NCBI GenBank assembly: GCA_963921795.1
Contig: OY997656.1
Location: 58,756,795-58,820,794, forward strand
Direction: 5' to 3'
Length of the DNA: 64,000 bases
Source of the DNA: Nannobrachium achirus
Taxonomy: Eukaryota; Chordata; Actinopteri; Myctophiformes; Myctophidae
How positions within the stretch are numbered: position 1 is the stretch's first letter; every line of letters begins with the position of its first letter. The notes under the pieces are model-generated. The model was given only the letters and a program-made list of their open reading frames with translations. It did no database searches and had not been told where the DNA came from. Positions 9,715 through 21,716 of the stretch are shown piece after piece. Position numbers and translations under genes: made by a program.

Positions 9715-12603
9715 ATGGACTTGGATGAATTTGTTAAGCAGCCTTCTCTTGATGTATTTCACAAATGCACCAAAGAGAATTTGATTTCTATTGCTGATCA
9801 CTTTACTATCGAAGTCTCAAAGACTAAAGCAAAGAAAGTCATAAAACTTGAATTATGGACTGCACTGTTTGAGAAAAGCATGTTGCCTGACCCTGGTACT
9901 GCTACTTCACCAGTAAAACCAGCTGCTTCTGATCCAAGCATTAGGAAGCTAGAATTGGAGCTAGAGCTGCGCCGTGTAGAGTTACGGTCACAGGAAAGTG
10001 AGAGGGCAGCTAGACTTAAGGAGAGTGAGAGGGCAGCTAAACTTAAAGAGCATGAGCTCAACGTTAGTGTAAAACTTAAAGAGCATGAGCTCAACGTTAG
10101 TGTTCAATTAAAGCAAATGGAATTGGATGAGCAGACTAAACGAGAAATACGCTTAAAAGAGTTAGAGCTGAACCAGCCCTCTCCCCCACGTGTTGGTGGT
10201 TCACAAGCTGAGTTTGATGTTAACAGATGCATCCGCATGATTCCTCCATTTAATGGTAAAGATGTCGATAAGTACTTTGTTCTGTTCGAGCGCACAGCTG
10301 AGACTTTGAAATGGCCCAAAAATGTTTGGCCATTACTTTTGCAGTGTGTGCTAACTGGGAAAGCCCAGGAAGCATACACAGCGTTGTCACCAGGTGACAG
10401 TCTTGATTATGACAAAGTCAAGGCTGCTGTGCTTAGAGCATTTGAATTGGTGCCTGAAGCCTATAGGCAGAAGTTTCGCCGGTTCAAAAAGCTCGACGGT
10501 CACACTTTTTCTGAGTTTGGTCGGGAGAAGGAAGCTCTGTTTGACCGCTGGTGTCAGTCATCTAAGGTAACTGAGTTCGACCAATTGCGTGAGCTCATCC
10601 TCCTAGAGGAGTTTAAGAACTGTTTGCCTGATAGACTTACAACCTACATTAATGAACAGAAGGCTTCGAAACTTGCAGTTGCAACTGTCCTTGCGGATGA
10701 GTATGTGCTCACCCACAAGGACAGTTTCGAAAGGGCTCCTGTTTCCTCAGAGCGCAGTTCTCACTCCTCATGGCGTAAACCTCACTCTTTTCACTCAGAG
10801 AAGTCTAGCTCTTCTAACTCAGACAGATTTCACTCTTCTCAGCCAGACAATGTTTCAGGTGGTAAAAGGGAGGGTGAGGTGAAGTCTGAGAAGTCAGACA
10901 GTGGGGAAAGGCCAACATGCAGTTATTGCAAGAAAATTGGTCACACCATTAACAAATGCTTTACCCTTAAGAACAAGTCTCAGCCACCGAAATCTGTTGC
11001 GTTAATTAAAAGTGAACCTTTGACTTCTGTTTCAGTAGAGCCGGTTCCCATTCCTGACCCTGAATTCCAGCCCTTTCTAATGAAAGGCTTTGTGTCTCTG
11101 ACAGAGGGGGACCCTAAGGTACCGGTTACTATTATCAGGGACACTGCGTCCAACCAATCGATAATCTTAGAGCATGTTCTGCCATTTTCAGACAAGTCTG
11201 CAGTTAAATCAGATGTTCTTGTTAGAGGGTTTGATATGCATTATGTGGGCCTACCACTCCACAATATCTATCTTGAATCAGACTTGGTCAAGGGGTTTGT
11301 TAAGGTGGGGCTCCGTGCACAACTCCCAATTGAGGGGGTAACTCTGCTCTTGGGCAATGATTTGGCTGGTGGTAAAATGCTCATTAATCCAGAGGTAATT
11401 ACTGTTCCTCTTCCAGAGAATTCTGATGACTTAGCAATAAAATTCCCCAAGGTTTTTTCAGTATGTGCCGTGACGCGTGCAAAGGCCGAGCGTCAGAAAC
11501 TGGAGGCTGAGGTGGAACTGTCTGACAGTTTTCTGGTTGACTGTTCAGCAGCTTCACCTGCCTCTCCAGAGGTCCCTGCCCATTCTGTTTTGCCTCCACT
11601 TGATTCTAAGGTGTGTATGTCACGTGAGCAGCTAGTTGCCGATCAAAAGCGTGATTCATCACTAGCTCCTCTCTTTGAAAGTGTTGTTTCGGGACAGGAG
11701 TTGGATGATGTGTCAACAGGGTTTTTCCAAAAGGGTGACGTGCTCATGCGTAAGTGGACACCTCGGAAGTTATCTAGCCATGATAGTTGGGGGGTGGTGG
11801 AACAGATTGTTATTCCTCAAACTTATCGGGGTGAAGTTTTGAAACTTGCACACGATAACCCACTTTCTGGCCACTTGGGGATTAACAAGACCTTTGATCG
11901 TATCTTGCGGTACTTTTTCTGGCCAGGGCTAAAAGGTGACGTACGTCACCACTGCAAGACATGTCATGTTTGCCAGGTTGCTAAAAGTCAAGCCATCCCT
12001 CCGTATCCACTTTATCCAATCCCTGTTATTGGTGAGCCCTTCGAGCATGTGCAAATTGACTGTGTGGGGCCTTTCCCTCGCACTAAGAGTGGTAACAAAT
12101 TTCTGCTAACCATAATGTGTACAGCGACTCGCTTTCCTGAGGCCATCCCTCTGCGTTCTATTACAGCTCCAGCTGTCGTTAAGGCCTTGGTTAAGTTCTT
12201 CTCTCTGTTTGGTCTGCCCAAGATTTGCCAATCTGACCAGGGTTCTAACTTCATGTCACGTGTGTTTTCACAAGTCATGAAGGAGCTTAACATCACTCAT
12301 GTGTGTTCAAGCGCTTATCATCCAGAGAGTCAGGGAGCCATTGAACGCTTCCATAGAACTTTGAAGAACATGTTGCGCACCTACTGCTTTGAGTTCGACA
12401 GGGACTGGGACGAGGGTGTCCATCTTCTCCTTTTTGCCGCACGTGAGGTGGTACAGGAGTCCCTCGGCTTTAGTCCCGCCGAACTGGTGTTTGCACACAC
12501 AGTGAGAGGGCCCCTTAGACTCTTGCAGGAGAAGTGGCTGGGTGATAGCAAACCTCAAAATCTGCTTGATTATGTGTCAAAGTTTCGTTTCAAACTGCAC
12601 CGC
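9715..12603 (+). CDS. gag-pol: Gmr1-like gag-protease-integrase, first part of the polyprotein
   Basis: The ATG at 9715 is preferred to an in-frame TTG three codons upstream. Residues about 80-150 form a charged coiled coil with internal duplication (EHELNVSV twice). Residues about 170-315 are a helical capsid region of SCAN type (RCIRMIPPFNG, then FELVPEAYRQKF). The SCAN domain of vertebrate zinc-finger proteins is thought to derive from such a capsid. A CX2CX4HX4C zinc knuckle (CSYCKKIGHTINKC) follows near residue 401. The protease active site reads RDTASNQS, with Ala where DTG/DSG has Gly. Integrase has the H-H-C-C finger (HDNPLSGH ... CKTCHVC), then Asp (12058), Asp (12235) and Glu (12343), the last two separated by exactly 35 residues. 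The frame runs into the hAT element at 12604, where it gains a short foreign tail and stops. Confidence 0.9.
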
Positions 12604-13637
12604 CAGGGGCGTAGGGAGCGGTAGGCGAACGAGGCGACCGCCTACCAACTGAGAAATGATCTGGCAAAAAAAAAAAAAAAGATCTCCCAAAAAAAAAAAA
12701 AAAAAAAATAAAAAAGTCTCTTATTTCCATTGTGTAAAGGCCTGACTGGGCAGTAGGCCTACAGTGTGGAGAGGACCATAGGCCTATAGAATGTTGCTCA
12801 ACCAGTTCCATTCATTGACTAGTAGGCGGCCTGGCCATTGAGAAAGTGTTACCCTTTTAGAGATGTAAATTTGGGCTGCCGGGCTATTTAACTCAAGTCG
12901 CAACAACAGAGACAATAACACACTGAACAAAGTCCATTCTGCTTTCCTCCTACCTGTAGGATATCCTCTGTTCCAAATGAATAAAGTCCTTAATGTAGTA
13001 GGTAAACAGCTTCCAAACACAATACGTGATCATTGTGTTGTTTAAATCCAGCACTGCTGGATTAAGAATTGATGTCTTGTTGTCTCTCCAGCTGTAGCAT
13101 ATTACAACTCGTTAAGCAAGCCTCTTCCATAATGTAAGGCCCATTCCCACTGGGCCAGATAACAGATAAAAAATATATCTATAATATCTACCACAGATAA
13201 AAGTACCTGTGGCAAATATCTGTGCATGGTAGATAATTTTTTTATCTGTATCTACCATCCACTTTGAATGGAAAAATATCTAAAGAAAGAGATTTTTTTT
13301 ATCTGTTATCTGGCCCAGTGGGAATGGGCCTTAAATAAAAAAAAATGTATTTCATTAAAGGAGTAGTTCACTCTCAAAATTATCGATATTTTCAAGCTCA
13401 AGTTGTTGTGAGCCATGTATTTTAAGGGACACATTATGTTTACTTTGAACTAATTTAGCTAGTGTTGTAATCACAAGTTGAAATAGGCCTATGTCACTAT
13501 TTGGGAGCAATGTTCGCCTTGTTTGTAATGCTCCATACTGTGCTTTTTGAAAATAACTAGCCCTTACACTGAATATACCGGAATGGGGGGGGGGGGGGGG
13601 GGCGCCTACCAAAATTTAATTCCTGGCTACGCCCCTG
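12604..13637. mobile_element. Non-autonomous hAT-type element inserted in pol
   Basis: The ends are CAGGGGCGTAG (12604) and CTACGCCCCTG (13637), and just inside lie inverted GGTAGGCG motifs. The flanks are an exact 8-bp duplication TGCACCGC (12596-12603, 13638-13645), the length hAT transposases generate. No transposase is present. The interior has two A-runs near 12667-12710, a G-run at about 13577-13594, and a smaller inverted-repeat element at about 13135-13333. The pol frame on the two sides is the same phase once one duplication copy is discounted. Confidence 0.93.
13135..13333. mobile_element. Small inverted-repeat MITE nested in the hAT element
   Basis: Inverted arms begin AGGCCCATTCCCACTGGGCC and extend about 37 bp, with TA next to each end. 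The interior is AT-rich and includes further ATCTGTTATC-type inverted motifs. The arms are essentially perfect. A TA or TAA target duplication is possible but cannot be resolved. Confidence 0.75.
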
Positions 13638-15538
13638 TGCACCGCGCTGGTGAATTGGCAAGACAAAACATGACCGTTGCACAGGGCAAAATGAAAAGAT
13701 GGTTTGACAAAGATGCAAAAAGCAGGAGTTTCAGTCCCGGTGATAAAGTGTTGGTTTTATTGCCGGTTCCTGGCTCTTCTCTGCAGGCGCGTTATAGCGG
13801 GCCTTACAGTGTTAAAAAGAAGGTGGGCGATCGAGACTACATAATCGACACCCCTGAGCGTCGACGTCATAGTAGGCTGTGTCATATTAACATGTTGAAG
13901 CCTTATTTTGACAGGGAGTCTCAATCTGTTTCCTCCCCTTCTGATGGTCCAGATGTCAGTGTGGCACCAGAGATTTCCAGTGCAGAAACTGCTGGTGACA
14001 AGGTAACTCTGGCGATGTCTAGCAACGCCAGTGTTCCTCCTCCTGAATCTCAGGATGACCAAGATGATATTGTAGGTATATCCAGTGATGTGATTCAGGG
14101 GCGACTCAAGAATTCAGAAATGCTTTCTAACCTTCATGATTGTCTTCCAAATTTGGTTCAGTCTCAACTTGAGGACGTGATCGGTTTAATTGGCTCTAAT
14201 TTAAAACTCTTTTCGGATGTGCCAACTAGGACGCATGTGTTGCAGCATGACATTGATGTCAATAATTCTCCGCCAATCAAACAACACGCCTATCGTGTGA
14301 ATCCTGAAAAAAGGCTTCGTCTCCAAAAACAGGTGAACTACATGTTGGAAAATGGCATAGCTGTGCCCAGCACAAGTGCCTGGAGTTCACCCTGTCTTTT
14401 GGCTGCCAAGTCTGACGGCTCGGATCGGTTTTGCACCGATTATCGAAAAGTGAACGGGGTCACAAAACCTGACTGTTATCCTCTGCCTAGGATTGATGAC
14501 TGTGTTGATAATGTTGGCAGTGCCAAGTACGTTACAAAACTCGACCTACTAAAAGGTTATTGGCAGGTGCCGTTAACACCTAGGGCTCAAGCTATATCTG
14601 CCTTTGTGACCCCTGACGCTTTCCTAGAGTACACTGTAATGCCATTTGGTGTCAGAAACGCTCCAGCAACGTTCCAGCGTCTGGTCAACACAGTACTGTC
14701 GGGTCTATCGGGCTGCGAGGCTTATTTGGACGACATTGTTGTTTACTCCAAAACATGGGAGGAACACATTGAACAGCTTCATGCAGTGTTTGGCAGGTTG
14801 GGTGAGGCCAATCTCACTCTGAATCTTGCCAAGTGTGAGTTCGGGCAGGCTACAGTGACATACCTCGGCAAAATTGTGGGTCGGGGTCAAGTTAAGCCTG
14901 TCCATTCTAAAGTTGAAGCAATCCTCTCATTTCCTGCTCCAGTCACTCGCCGTGGTCTAATGCGGTATCTAGGAATGGCTGGTTACTATAGAAGTTTCTG
15001 TAGGAACTTCTCTGCCGTCGCAGCCCCATTAACCGACTTGTTGAGCCCAAAAGTGCGTTACAAATGGTCTCCGAGCTGTCAGCATTCTTTTGATAGTATT
15101 AAAGCCTTGTTAACTAATGCTCCAGTTCTAGCTGCACCTGCGTTTGAACGGCTGTTTAAACTCACTGTGGATGCAAGTGATGCGGGGGCGGGTGCGGTCC
15201 TCCTTCAAGATGGTGATGATGGCATTGAGCATCCGGTCTCGTATTACTCTAAAAAGTTTAATCGGCATCAACGTGTCTATTCCACAGTTGAAAAAGAAGC
15301 GCTTGCGCTCATTTTGGCTCTAAAACATTTCGAGGTTTATTTGGGCTCTTCGAATGAGCCTACCCTCGTATACACCGATCACAACCCTCTCGTTTTCCTG
15401 AACCAAATGCGGAACACAAATCGAAGGTTAATGAGGTGGTCAATATTTCTACAGCATTTCAATGTGGAGATCAGGCATATCCGTGGCAAAGATAATGTCC
15501 TGGCCGACACATTGTCACGCTCCTTTTCTGATGAGTGA
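13638..15538 (+). CDS. gag-pol: Gmr1-like integrase tail, reverse transcriptase and RNase H
   Basis: The frame resumes after the hAT element, at AGELARQNMT. An integrase C-terminal module with a GPY motif (RYSGPYSVKKK) comes first. Reverse transcriptase follows, with LDLLKGYWQVPL, VMPFGVRNAPATF and the catalytic YLDD box (14723-14734). RNase H carries DASDAGAGAV, an EKEALA helix, TDHNPL and the final GKDNVLADTLSR, so all four acidic residues are present. The TGA is at 15536. An ATG inside the hAT element gives an apparently longer frame, but those upstream residues come from the hAT 3' end and its G-run, not from the retrotransposon. No stop or frameshift breaks this part, so its enzymatic domains look intact. 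Confidence 0.9.
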
Positions 15539-15574
15539 ATGACCTCACGTTGCACTCCCGGTATTCGCCATCAT

Positions 15575-15584
15575 AGGGTGGGGG
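15575..15584 (+). promoter_or_regulatory. Polypurine tract
   Basis: AGGGTGGGGG lies immediately before the TG of the 3' LTR, the standard place for plus-strand DNA priming. It contains one T, which is tolerated in many elements. Confidence 0.75.
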
Positions 15585-16271
15585 TGTTGTGGATGGCCAT
15601 GACATCACTCACTCACTACTTCTCCTTTACTTTGCTGTGACTAATACCAATTGTCTATCTCCTCACTCAGGCTGGCACACCCAGGCTGACACACCTGCAG
15701 CAGATCCCAATTGCTGCCACCTCAATCACCAGCCTGCTATAAAAGCCAGCCAGCTCAGTCTCTCCCCAGACACAGACCCAGCAACAACTCCCACAGTGAT
15801 GCACTCTTAGTTTTGTTTAACTTTAATTCAGTTATTTTACTTTGGCCTGGAGATGGCCGGTAACCCTCTTTTCGTTTAGCCTTTAGTTTTCTACCTGGTT
15901 TTGTTAGGCAGGGAGGGGGGCCAGCTTCAACGTCCCTATAGGGGGTGGCCTGCGTCCCCCCTCCATTCTTTTGCTTTCGCCGGCATCTCCAGGTCCCTTT
16001 TGGTTGGTAAAGTACCTTGACTTTAAGTTGCCTTTAAAATCGGTTTACATTGAATGTTTAAAAGCTGTTTACAATTAAAGTTTAAAAGCTGTTTACATAA
16101 ATGTTTAAAGTGTTAAAATGGTTTATTAAAACACGTTAAAACTTGTTACTGTGGGGAAAAGGTTAAATAAAAACCGTTAAAACGTTCCATTTTGTGGTGT
16201 CCTTCCTTATGTTGAGGTCTCCATTTTGAGCCATTGGTTATTTTTCCTTGAATTGTTTGAAGACCTTAACA
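15585..16271 (+). repeat. 3' LTR of Gmr1-like element
   Basis: It is the same length as the 5' LTR (687 bp) and shows no difference by eye, including TATA (15738) and polyadenylation signals. It is followed by the TATGG target duplication. Confidence 0.95.
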
Positions 16272-16665
16272 TATGGGCTGCCAAAGGTTTTTGTTGCAGC
16301 TCTAGATTCAACATATTTAAAAAGAATCAAGTTGCAGTGATGGGAGACCCCTGTTATTTAATTTAGCAAACATTATAGAAATCACTAATGTTTGAATAGA
16401 AAACAAACCTTTTCAAACAAATCACTTGCACCAATATTACATTTTTCTTCTACTGTGTAAAATCATATTTACAATTTAGGTATTTAGCTGAAGCTTTTAA
16501 TTCAGAGCAACTTACAGTGAGCAAAGTTAACACATACATAGCATGCAGAGAGACAGTGTAGTAACTCAGTAAACTAGGATCACAAGTATGCCAGGACAGC
16601 CTATAGTTAAAATTACAACCAATGTAAGGGCATATGTCCCCAAATTAATGCAATATCATACTTAC

Positions 16666-16757
16666 TTCTGATGAGGCAGGTGGACCATTGGGAGTCGCCG
16701 TCTTTTATGGCCTGCACCTCAGCCTGCGTCACAGACTCATTGTGTGCGGTACGGAAT
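16666..16757 (-). CDS. Unidentified host gene, internal exon
   Basis: A 92-nt minus-strand exon is bounded by a pyrimidine-rich ...CCCCCCATAG acceptor and a strong GTAAGT donor. The only open frame reads FRTAHNESVTQAEVQAIKDG and ends STCLIR. It must be entered in phase 2 and leaves in phase 1. Neither matches the phase-0 exons on either side (17380-17514 and 8272-8177). So at least one more exon on each side is missing from my model, or this exon belongs to another transcript. The product is unknown. Confidence 0.5.
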
Positions 16758-17379
16758 CTATGGGGGGAAAAAAACACTTTTAAGATAGCACTCATTCAGC
16801 ATAGCATTATACAAATTGACATCTCACCAAGCAAGGCATTTTCAGAAGGAAAAATAATAAAAATGTAAAAATGCCATCTAAGATCCTCTCCAAGGCCTCT
16901 GTAGATTTGCTTGACTGAGGACTGCAGGGACATTAAAACAGTGGTGTCAAATCATGTGCCATGGAGAAGGCAGAGTGCCAGAACACAGCTGTGGAGACCA
17001 CCACATGCAGCTCAGCTGGTCCAGTGAAATTACTGATAGCAGAAAGGATAGAGTTGAATGCGTACTGGGGATGCAGTGATACTTAATTTATTGTGTCCTT
17101 TATTAAACATATGTGTCAGGGACGCAGGATGCAGGGCTAGCAGCATCATTGGGAGTTATCACTTTGCACAGAATGCAGCAGACATTTGACTATGTACCTG
17201 TTTCAACACTAGAGGGCACTGTTTACCAATATATGGAGTCAACATCGATGCAATTTTAGTACACAATTGTACACAATTGTATACACTACACACAATTGTA
17301 TACACTATGTAATGGGGGGTTCCTGCTTGATATTTCTCAGATAAGGGGTCCTTGGCCTGAACAATGTTAAAGTACTTAC

Positions 17380-17800
17380 AGAAAACTCTGATGGGATTTT
17401 GGATGAGGAAGTCCTTGTGTCCACCCCATCAATATTCTCCATGATGGCATCCCATTTTGAATGTAGGTTTTCTGCCAGGTCACCAACCCTGCCTGTTATT
17501 GAGCAATTATAGTTCTCTAAAAATGTGGGAGAAAATAATATATAGTTGTGAATTTAGAATTACTGTCTTACTTGTTGGTGAACTCACTTAAGTAATACTA
17601 GTACATTTTCTGTTGAAATGATTTTGACTGGGCAGAAGCATAATTGCCTTGATGCAGATTCAAACTAGTGTCAGCTGGTGGCTGGACAAACACACCTGCC
17701 CTCTGCAGTGGTCTAATTTGAATGTATCTTTCTCAAAAGCCCTTGAATATGATGGAATATTATTAAGGATTACTGAGATTATGGTAAGATCACATTTCAT

Positions 17801-17864
<64 letters not shown>

Positions 17865-18533
17865 GTATGAACTCCTGTAAATCAGCTCCCACTCCCACTT
17901 TGAGAACCATGGCAAATCTGTGTTTGTCAACCTTTTTGATATCAATTATTTATGCATTTGAGCCATGGACCACCATTTAGTGACATTTAGCCTCTCAGTC
18001 TCATACCCAATACTTAAGGAATACAGATCATGTGTAACATTAATTTAGCTTGTCCATTTGGTTTGATTTTACAATAATTAAAAGATCTATAGGGGTCCAT
18101 TTGGTTATCAACTCCCCATCATTTAGCTGGGGACCACCTGGAAGGCTGGAACCACCTCACGGACCACTTGTGCAGTGGTTCTCAACCTAACATGTTACTA
18201 AACAAATACTCTATAGCAATGATTACTGTCACAATAACGCTATTTAACTGCTGAATAAATAATTGACCTTGGAAACATTATATAATGGAAACATTTTAAC
18301 AGGAATGAGGGTTCCTGTCACATATTAAAAGGGGTCTGCAGCCATAGTCTACATTTTGGATTTTGGGGTCCTTGACATGAAAAGGGCTGAAAACACTGAA
18401 GCATGAATTCTAAATAGTGAAGTTGTAAAATAAATAAAATAATAATAATGGAAGCAAAAGCAATCAATTGAAATAGCTTTACATACCATCTCCCTGCTCC
18501 AAAACTCCTTCTCTGTGTGCCAAAAGTCTCCAT
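17380..18533 (-). CDS. Unidentified host gene, first two exons
   Basis: Exon 1 is 18533-18483, starting at ATG (METFGTQRRSFGAGRWY), with donor GTAAAG in phase 0. A stronger-looking GTATGT lies 4 nt upstream but breaks the frame. Exon 2 is 17514-17380, 135 nt, phase 0 to 0, with acceptor ...TTTTTAGAG and donor GTAAGT. It encodes 45 residues, including NYNCSITGRVGDLAENLHSK and KWDAIMENIDGVDT. The segment is hydrophilic with no signal peptide or membrane segment. These exons probably start the gene that ends at 3983, because strand and spacing agree, but the link is inferred. I do not recognise the family. Confidence 0.5.
17802..17861. repeat. (AC)n microsatellite
   Basis: A near-perfect AC dinucleotide run of about 30 units lies upstream of exon 2 on the plus coordinate. 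Confidence 0.95.
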
Positions 18534-18639
18534 AATGTAGATTTTATCCCACAAATAGATTGGCAGCAACCTATCTTCCTGTTCAACAATCAACAGTGAT
18601 TTTATTTAGTTTAGCTTTATCCTAAATCACTTTTACACA

Positions 18640-18800
18640 AGCAGCTCTCATGCTTGCTGTTGGTGACAAATGTAACTGCTGCTGGCTGTTTGGATTTCAA
18701 AGTGGGGGTGTGCTCTCAGCAGAGCCAATGGTAGCTGGCCACGTCACAGTCACATGACACACAGCTAATCAGGCATTTGCAATTGCATTGTGGGCAGTGT
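18640..18800 (-). promoter_or_regulatory. Possible promoter of the minus-strand gene
   Basis: It lies just upstream of the ATG at 18533. It contains GCCAATGG (CCAAT-like), CCACGTCAC and TCACATGAC (E-box or CRE-like) within about 40 bp. No CpG island is visible. This is a weak call resting on position and clustering of motifs. Confidence 0.25.
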
Positions 18801-19753
18801 AGTTGACTTTCAAACTGTTTTCCATAAACACACATATACTCTGTTCCTCCCTTCATATTTCATATGTTTCCTCCAAACTATAATATCCCAAAAGATAGGC
18901 ATTAAAATGTGTTTTAATCAGATTTAATTACAGATGATAATTTGCTTGTATAACCTTGTATGTTGTGTCTGTTGTATGATGATGTTTTTATTGTATTATA
19001 CTCATTTCAAGCAGGATAGTTTTATATTAAGCTTCTGAAGCATTGAGGAATACAGTATGGTAGTGGAAGAAGAAACATTTCCATTAGAGAAGATTTTGAG
19101 TCTAGCAGTGATTCTCAACTATTTTAATTGCAAGAACCCCAGTTTGACATGCATTGGTCTACGTACGGACCCCCATTTTATGGCATTCTATCTGAGACCC
19201 CAATTTATTGTAAAATCAATGTTAATGGGTCCATTTTGGTTCCATTTGTACACTCTATGAGTTACCCATAAGGGTCCATTTCATTCCTTTAGCCGGGGAC
19301 TCCCTGGAACTCCCTCAAGGACCCCACTTCGAGAAATAATGCAGTTAATATCAGGTTGCCATTCCATATATCTTTACTGTTTTTTTTTAACCCATTAAGA
19401 CCTAAGGTCGATACCTTCTAAAGCCTGACCTAAGTTTTCAGAAAAACAACACAAAAATGTTTTCCCCACCTGAGGGATAAAACAGGGGTTCCCGTCCACA
19501 ATGGGTTGTGTACATGTATGTTGGGCTGAGTTGTACACTTTGTAACAAGTTCTATATCAAATCTATAATGTTTTACATTGATAAACCTCATAGTTAATAG
19601 TATGCAGTATTAAACTGTGGATATACCCCAGGCAGGGTTCATCGTCATGCTGGCTTGGGGTGGACATTTTTGTCTGAACGATATTTTTGCCATGGAGTGA
19701 ACAATAATGTTACCAGAAGCACACAAAGTGCCAGTCTCAAATGTATACTAGCA

Positions 19754-19929
19754 CAGTGGTTCTCAAAGCGGGTTGAGAGGGACCTCAAAGTTCCTTGAAT
19801 GTGGTCCAAATCGAACATTACAGGTATGTAACTCTGAGAGTGTATGGAACCAAATGGACCCATAAACACTCTCAGAGTTATGGGTCCTTAACAATAATAA
19901 TAATAATACAAATAAATTGAGAACCACTG
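19754..19929. mobile_element. hAT-type MITE, 176 bp
   Basis: The ends are CAGTGGTTCTCAAAG and GAGAACCACTG, typical of hAT-Charlie-like MITEs. The flanks TACTAGCA / TACTAGTG agree at 6 of 8 positions. No coding content. Confidence 0.75.
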
Positions 19930-20390
19930 TACTAGTGGACTATAGTGTCATACATATCCTGAAGAAACCCTGGAGACTTGGACAGAAATTTAGTCTCATG
20001 ATCAAAATGTCAACATTGTTAAGTAAAATCTAAAATCTACCATGGACAAAGACAAGTCTCGCCACGTGTCAATGTACAGACATTGATGATCCCTGTGCCA
20101 GGAGATATGATGGGATATGTTGTTTTTGTGTGAGTTTTATTTTTTATTTATTTTTTTATCTTTAAATGGGTATACCCCATTTGATGGTGTCCCATAGATG
20201 TTCAACAATGACCTATGACAGCTGAGGTCAAGACCTTTCCATTAACAGTTAGCCATTTCTAGCCTATGTACTGTAAGCCCTTCTGTGGCTGAATGATATG
20301 CCTTTAATCATGGACTCTAGGGTTCAAGATTCAGAGGTCATTATCAAAGCAGTGCTGCTGTGTACTGTTAGATAAGCATCATTGTGTGCC

Positions 20391-20487
<97 letters not shown>

Positions 20488-21643
20488 CTCTTTATCGCCC
20501 GAGTTCAGGCCACAATGCATTTTGTTATACCCTCACTGAAGAAATATAGGCCTACTTGTCCTCTAAGTTCCTGTCATTTCAGATTAGATAGACTAGCTCT
20601 TATTTAGGATTCAAAACATTGACATTTAAATGGTCTTGGACTTTAAGGACAACCCACATTCGTTTATAATCGGCATTGTTGCGGCCTATCTTTAGTTTTT
20701 TTGTTGAGCCAATGTAATGGTATGCTGGACCAATGAAGTGGCTAGTGTCCTCAGGGGTTGCTTATCAAGGAACTTTGACATTCTTGCTAGATACCTTGTT
20801 CACTATGTCAATGCCAATAAACTCCCCAGTTATACTCGTCTTGTTCACTTCCAAGATTAACGTAATGCTCATGCTTACCTGTAACTACCATTACATTCAA
20901 GAGAGACGCTGATAGTCCAATGAATGCTATGATCCTAATTAATTTAATTTCATAAACATTCAGATGTCCCTAACTGTAATGACACCTTACTGTCCCTTAA
21001 ACTGCATACTTTATGTGGTCTTTACCCAGACATGTTCTGTTTTTATCCCCAGCAAAGCATAATCCTTTGCAATGCATACAGAAATAAGGACATTTACAAG
21101 CTGACTCAATTTGTTTATTAAAGGTATAAAAACAGACTGATTATGCTTAGCTTCTCTGGTAAGGTCTTTGGAATCTATAGGCCCAATCCCATTTTGACCT
21201 GTGAGACAGTCTGTATCCACTTAAAGCTCTTGAGCTCGACCCATTTCTTTTGTAACTTGCATCAGTTAGATATTTTACATAATATGAACCCAAGATAGAC
21301 TGTAATTGTGACACACAAAGATATGCCATAGATGTAATCGGTATTATACAATACTGATACATATGAGCACTCTTTGGGTTATGCACTCACTGTGTGCACA
21401 GTATATGATTAGTTAAACTTCAGGAGTGGAGGCTGATCATTTGATCATGGCTGTGTGTCATTTACCTGATGTTGAGTAAGTCGTTACCACAACCATGAAT
21501 AGTGCATGATTTTGCTCTATAAATTCACAGTTCAGAATGAAAGAGAGGAGCAGAGAAGTCAGTTTGGGAAATATATAATAGTTTATCAATTGCTTGTACT
21601 AGACAAAGTTTAAAATCTATTTAGCATGAACACCTGCAGATCA

Positions 21644-21716
<73 letters not shown>

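Larger units (their letters stand above)
8508..16271 (+). mobile_element. Gmr1-like Ty3/Gypsy LTR retrotransposon
   Basis: This is a complete element bounded by 687-bp LTRs (8508-9194 and 15585-16271) and a 5-bp target duplication TATGG (8503-8507, 16272-16276). Domain order on the plus strand is coiled-coil/SCAN-like capsid, zinc knuckle, protease, integrase (HHCC, DDE), GPY/F-like module, reverse transcriptase, RNase H. Integrase ahead of RT is the Copia-like order that distinguishes Gmr1-type elements from other Gypsy elements. Comparing the two LTRs by eye shows no difference, so this copy is young. Pol is interrupted by a hAT-type element at 12604-13637; otherwise the reading frame is open. 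The insertion sits in an intron of the minus-strand gene, antisense to it. Confidence 0.95.

Noticed and set aside
13547..13645. N-terminal extension of the pol frame starting with a poly-Gly stretch
   Set aside because: The start and Gly run come from the 3' end of the hAT element. The retrotransposon reading resumes only after the target duplication.
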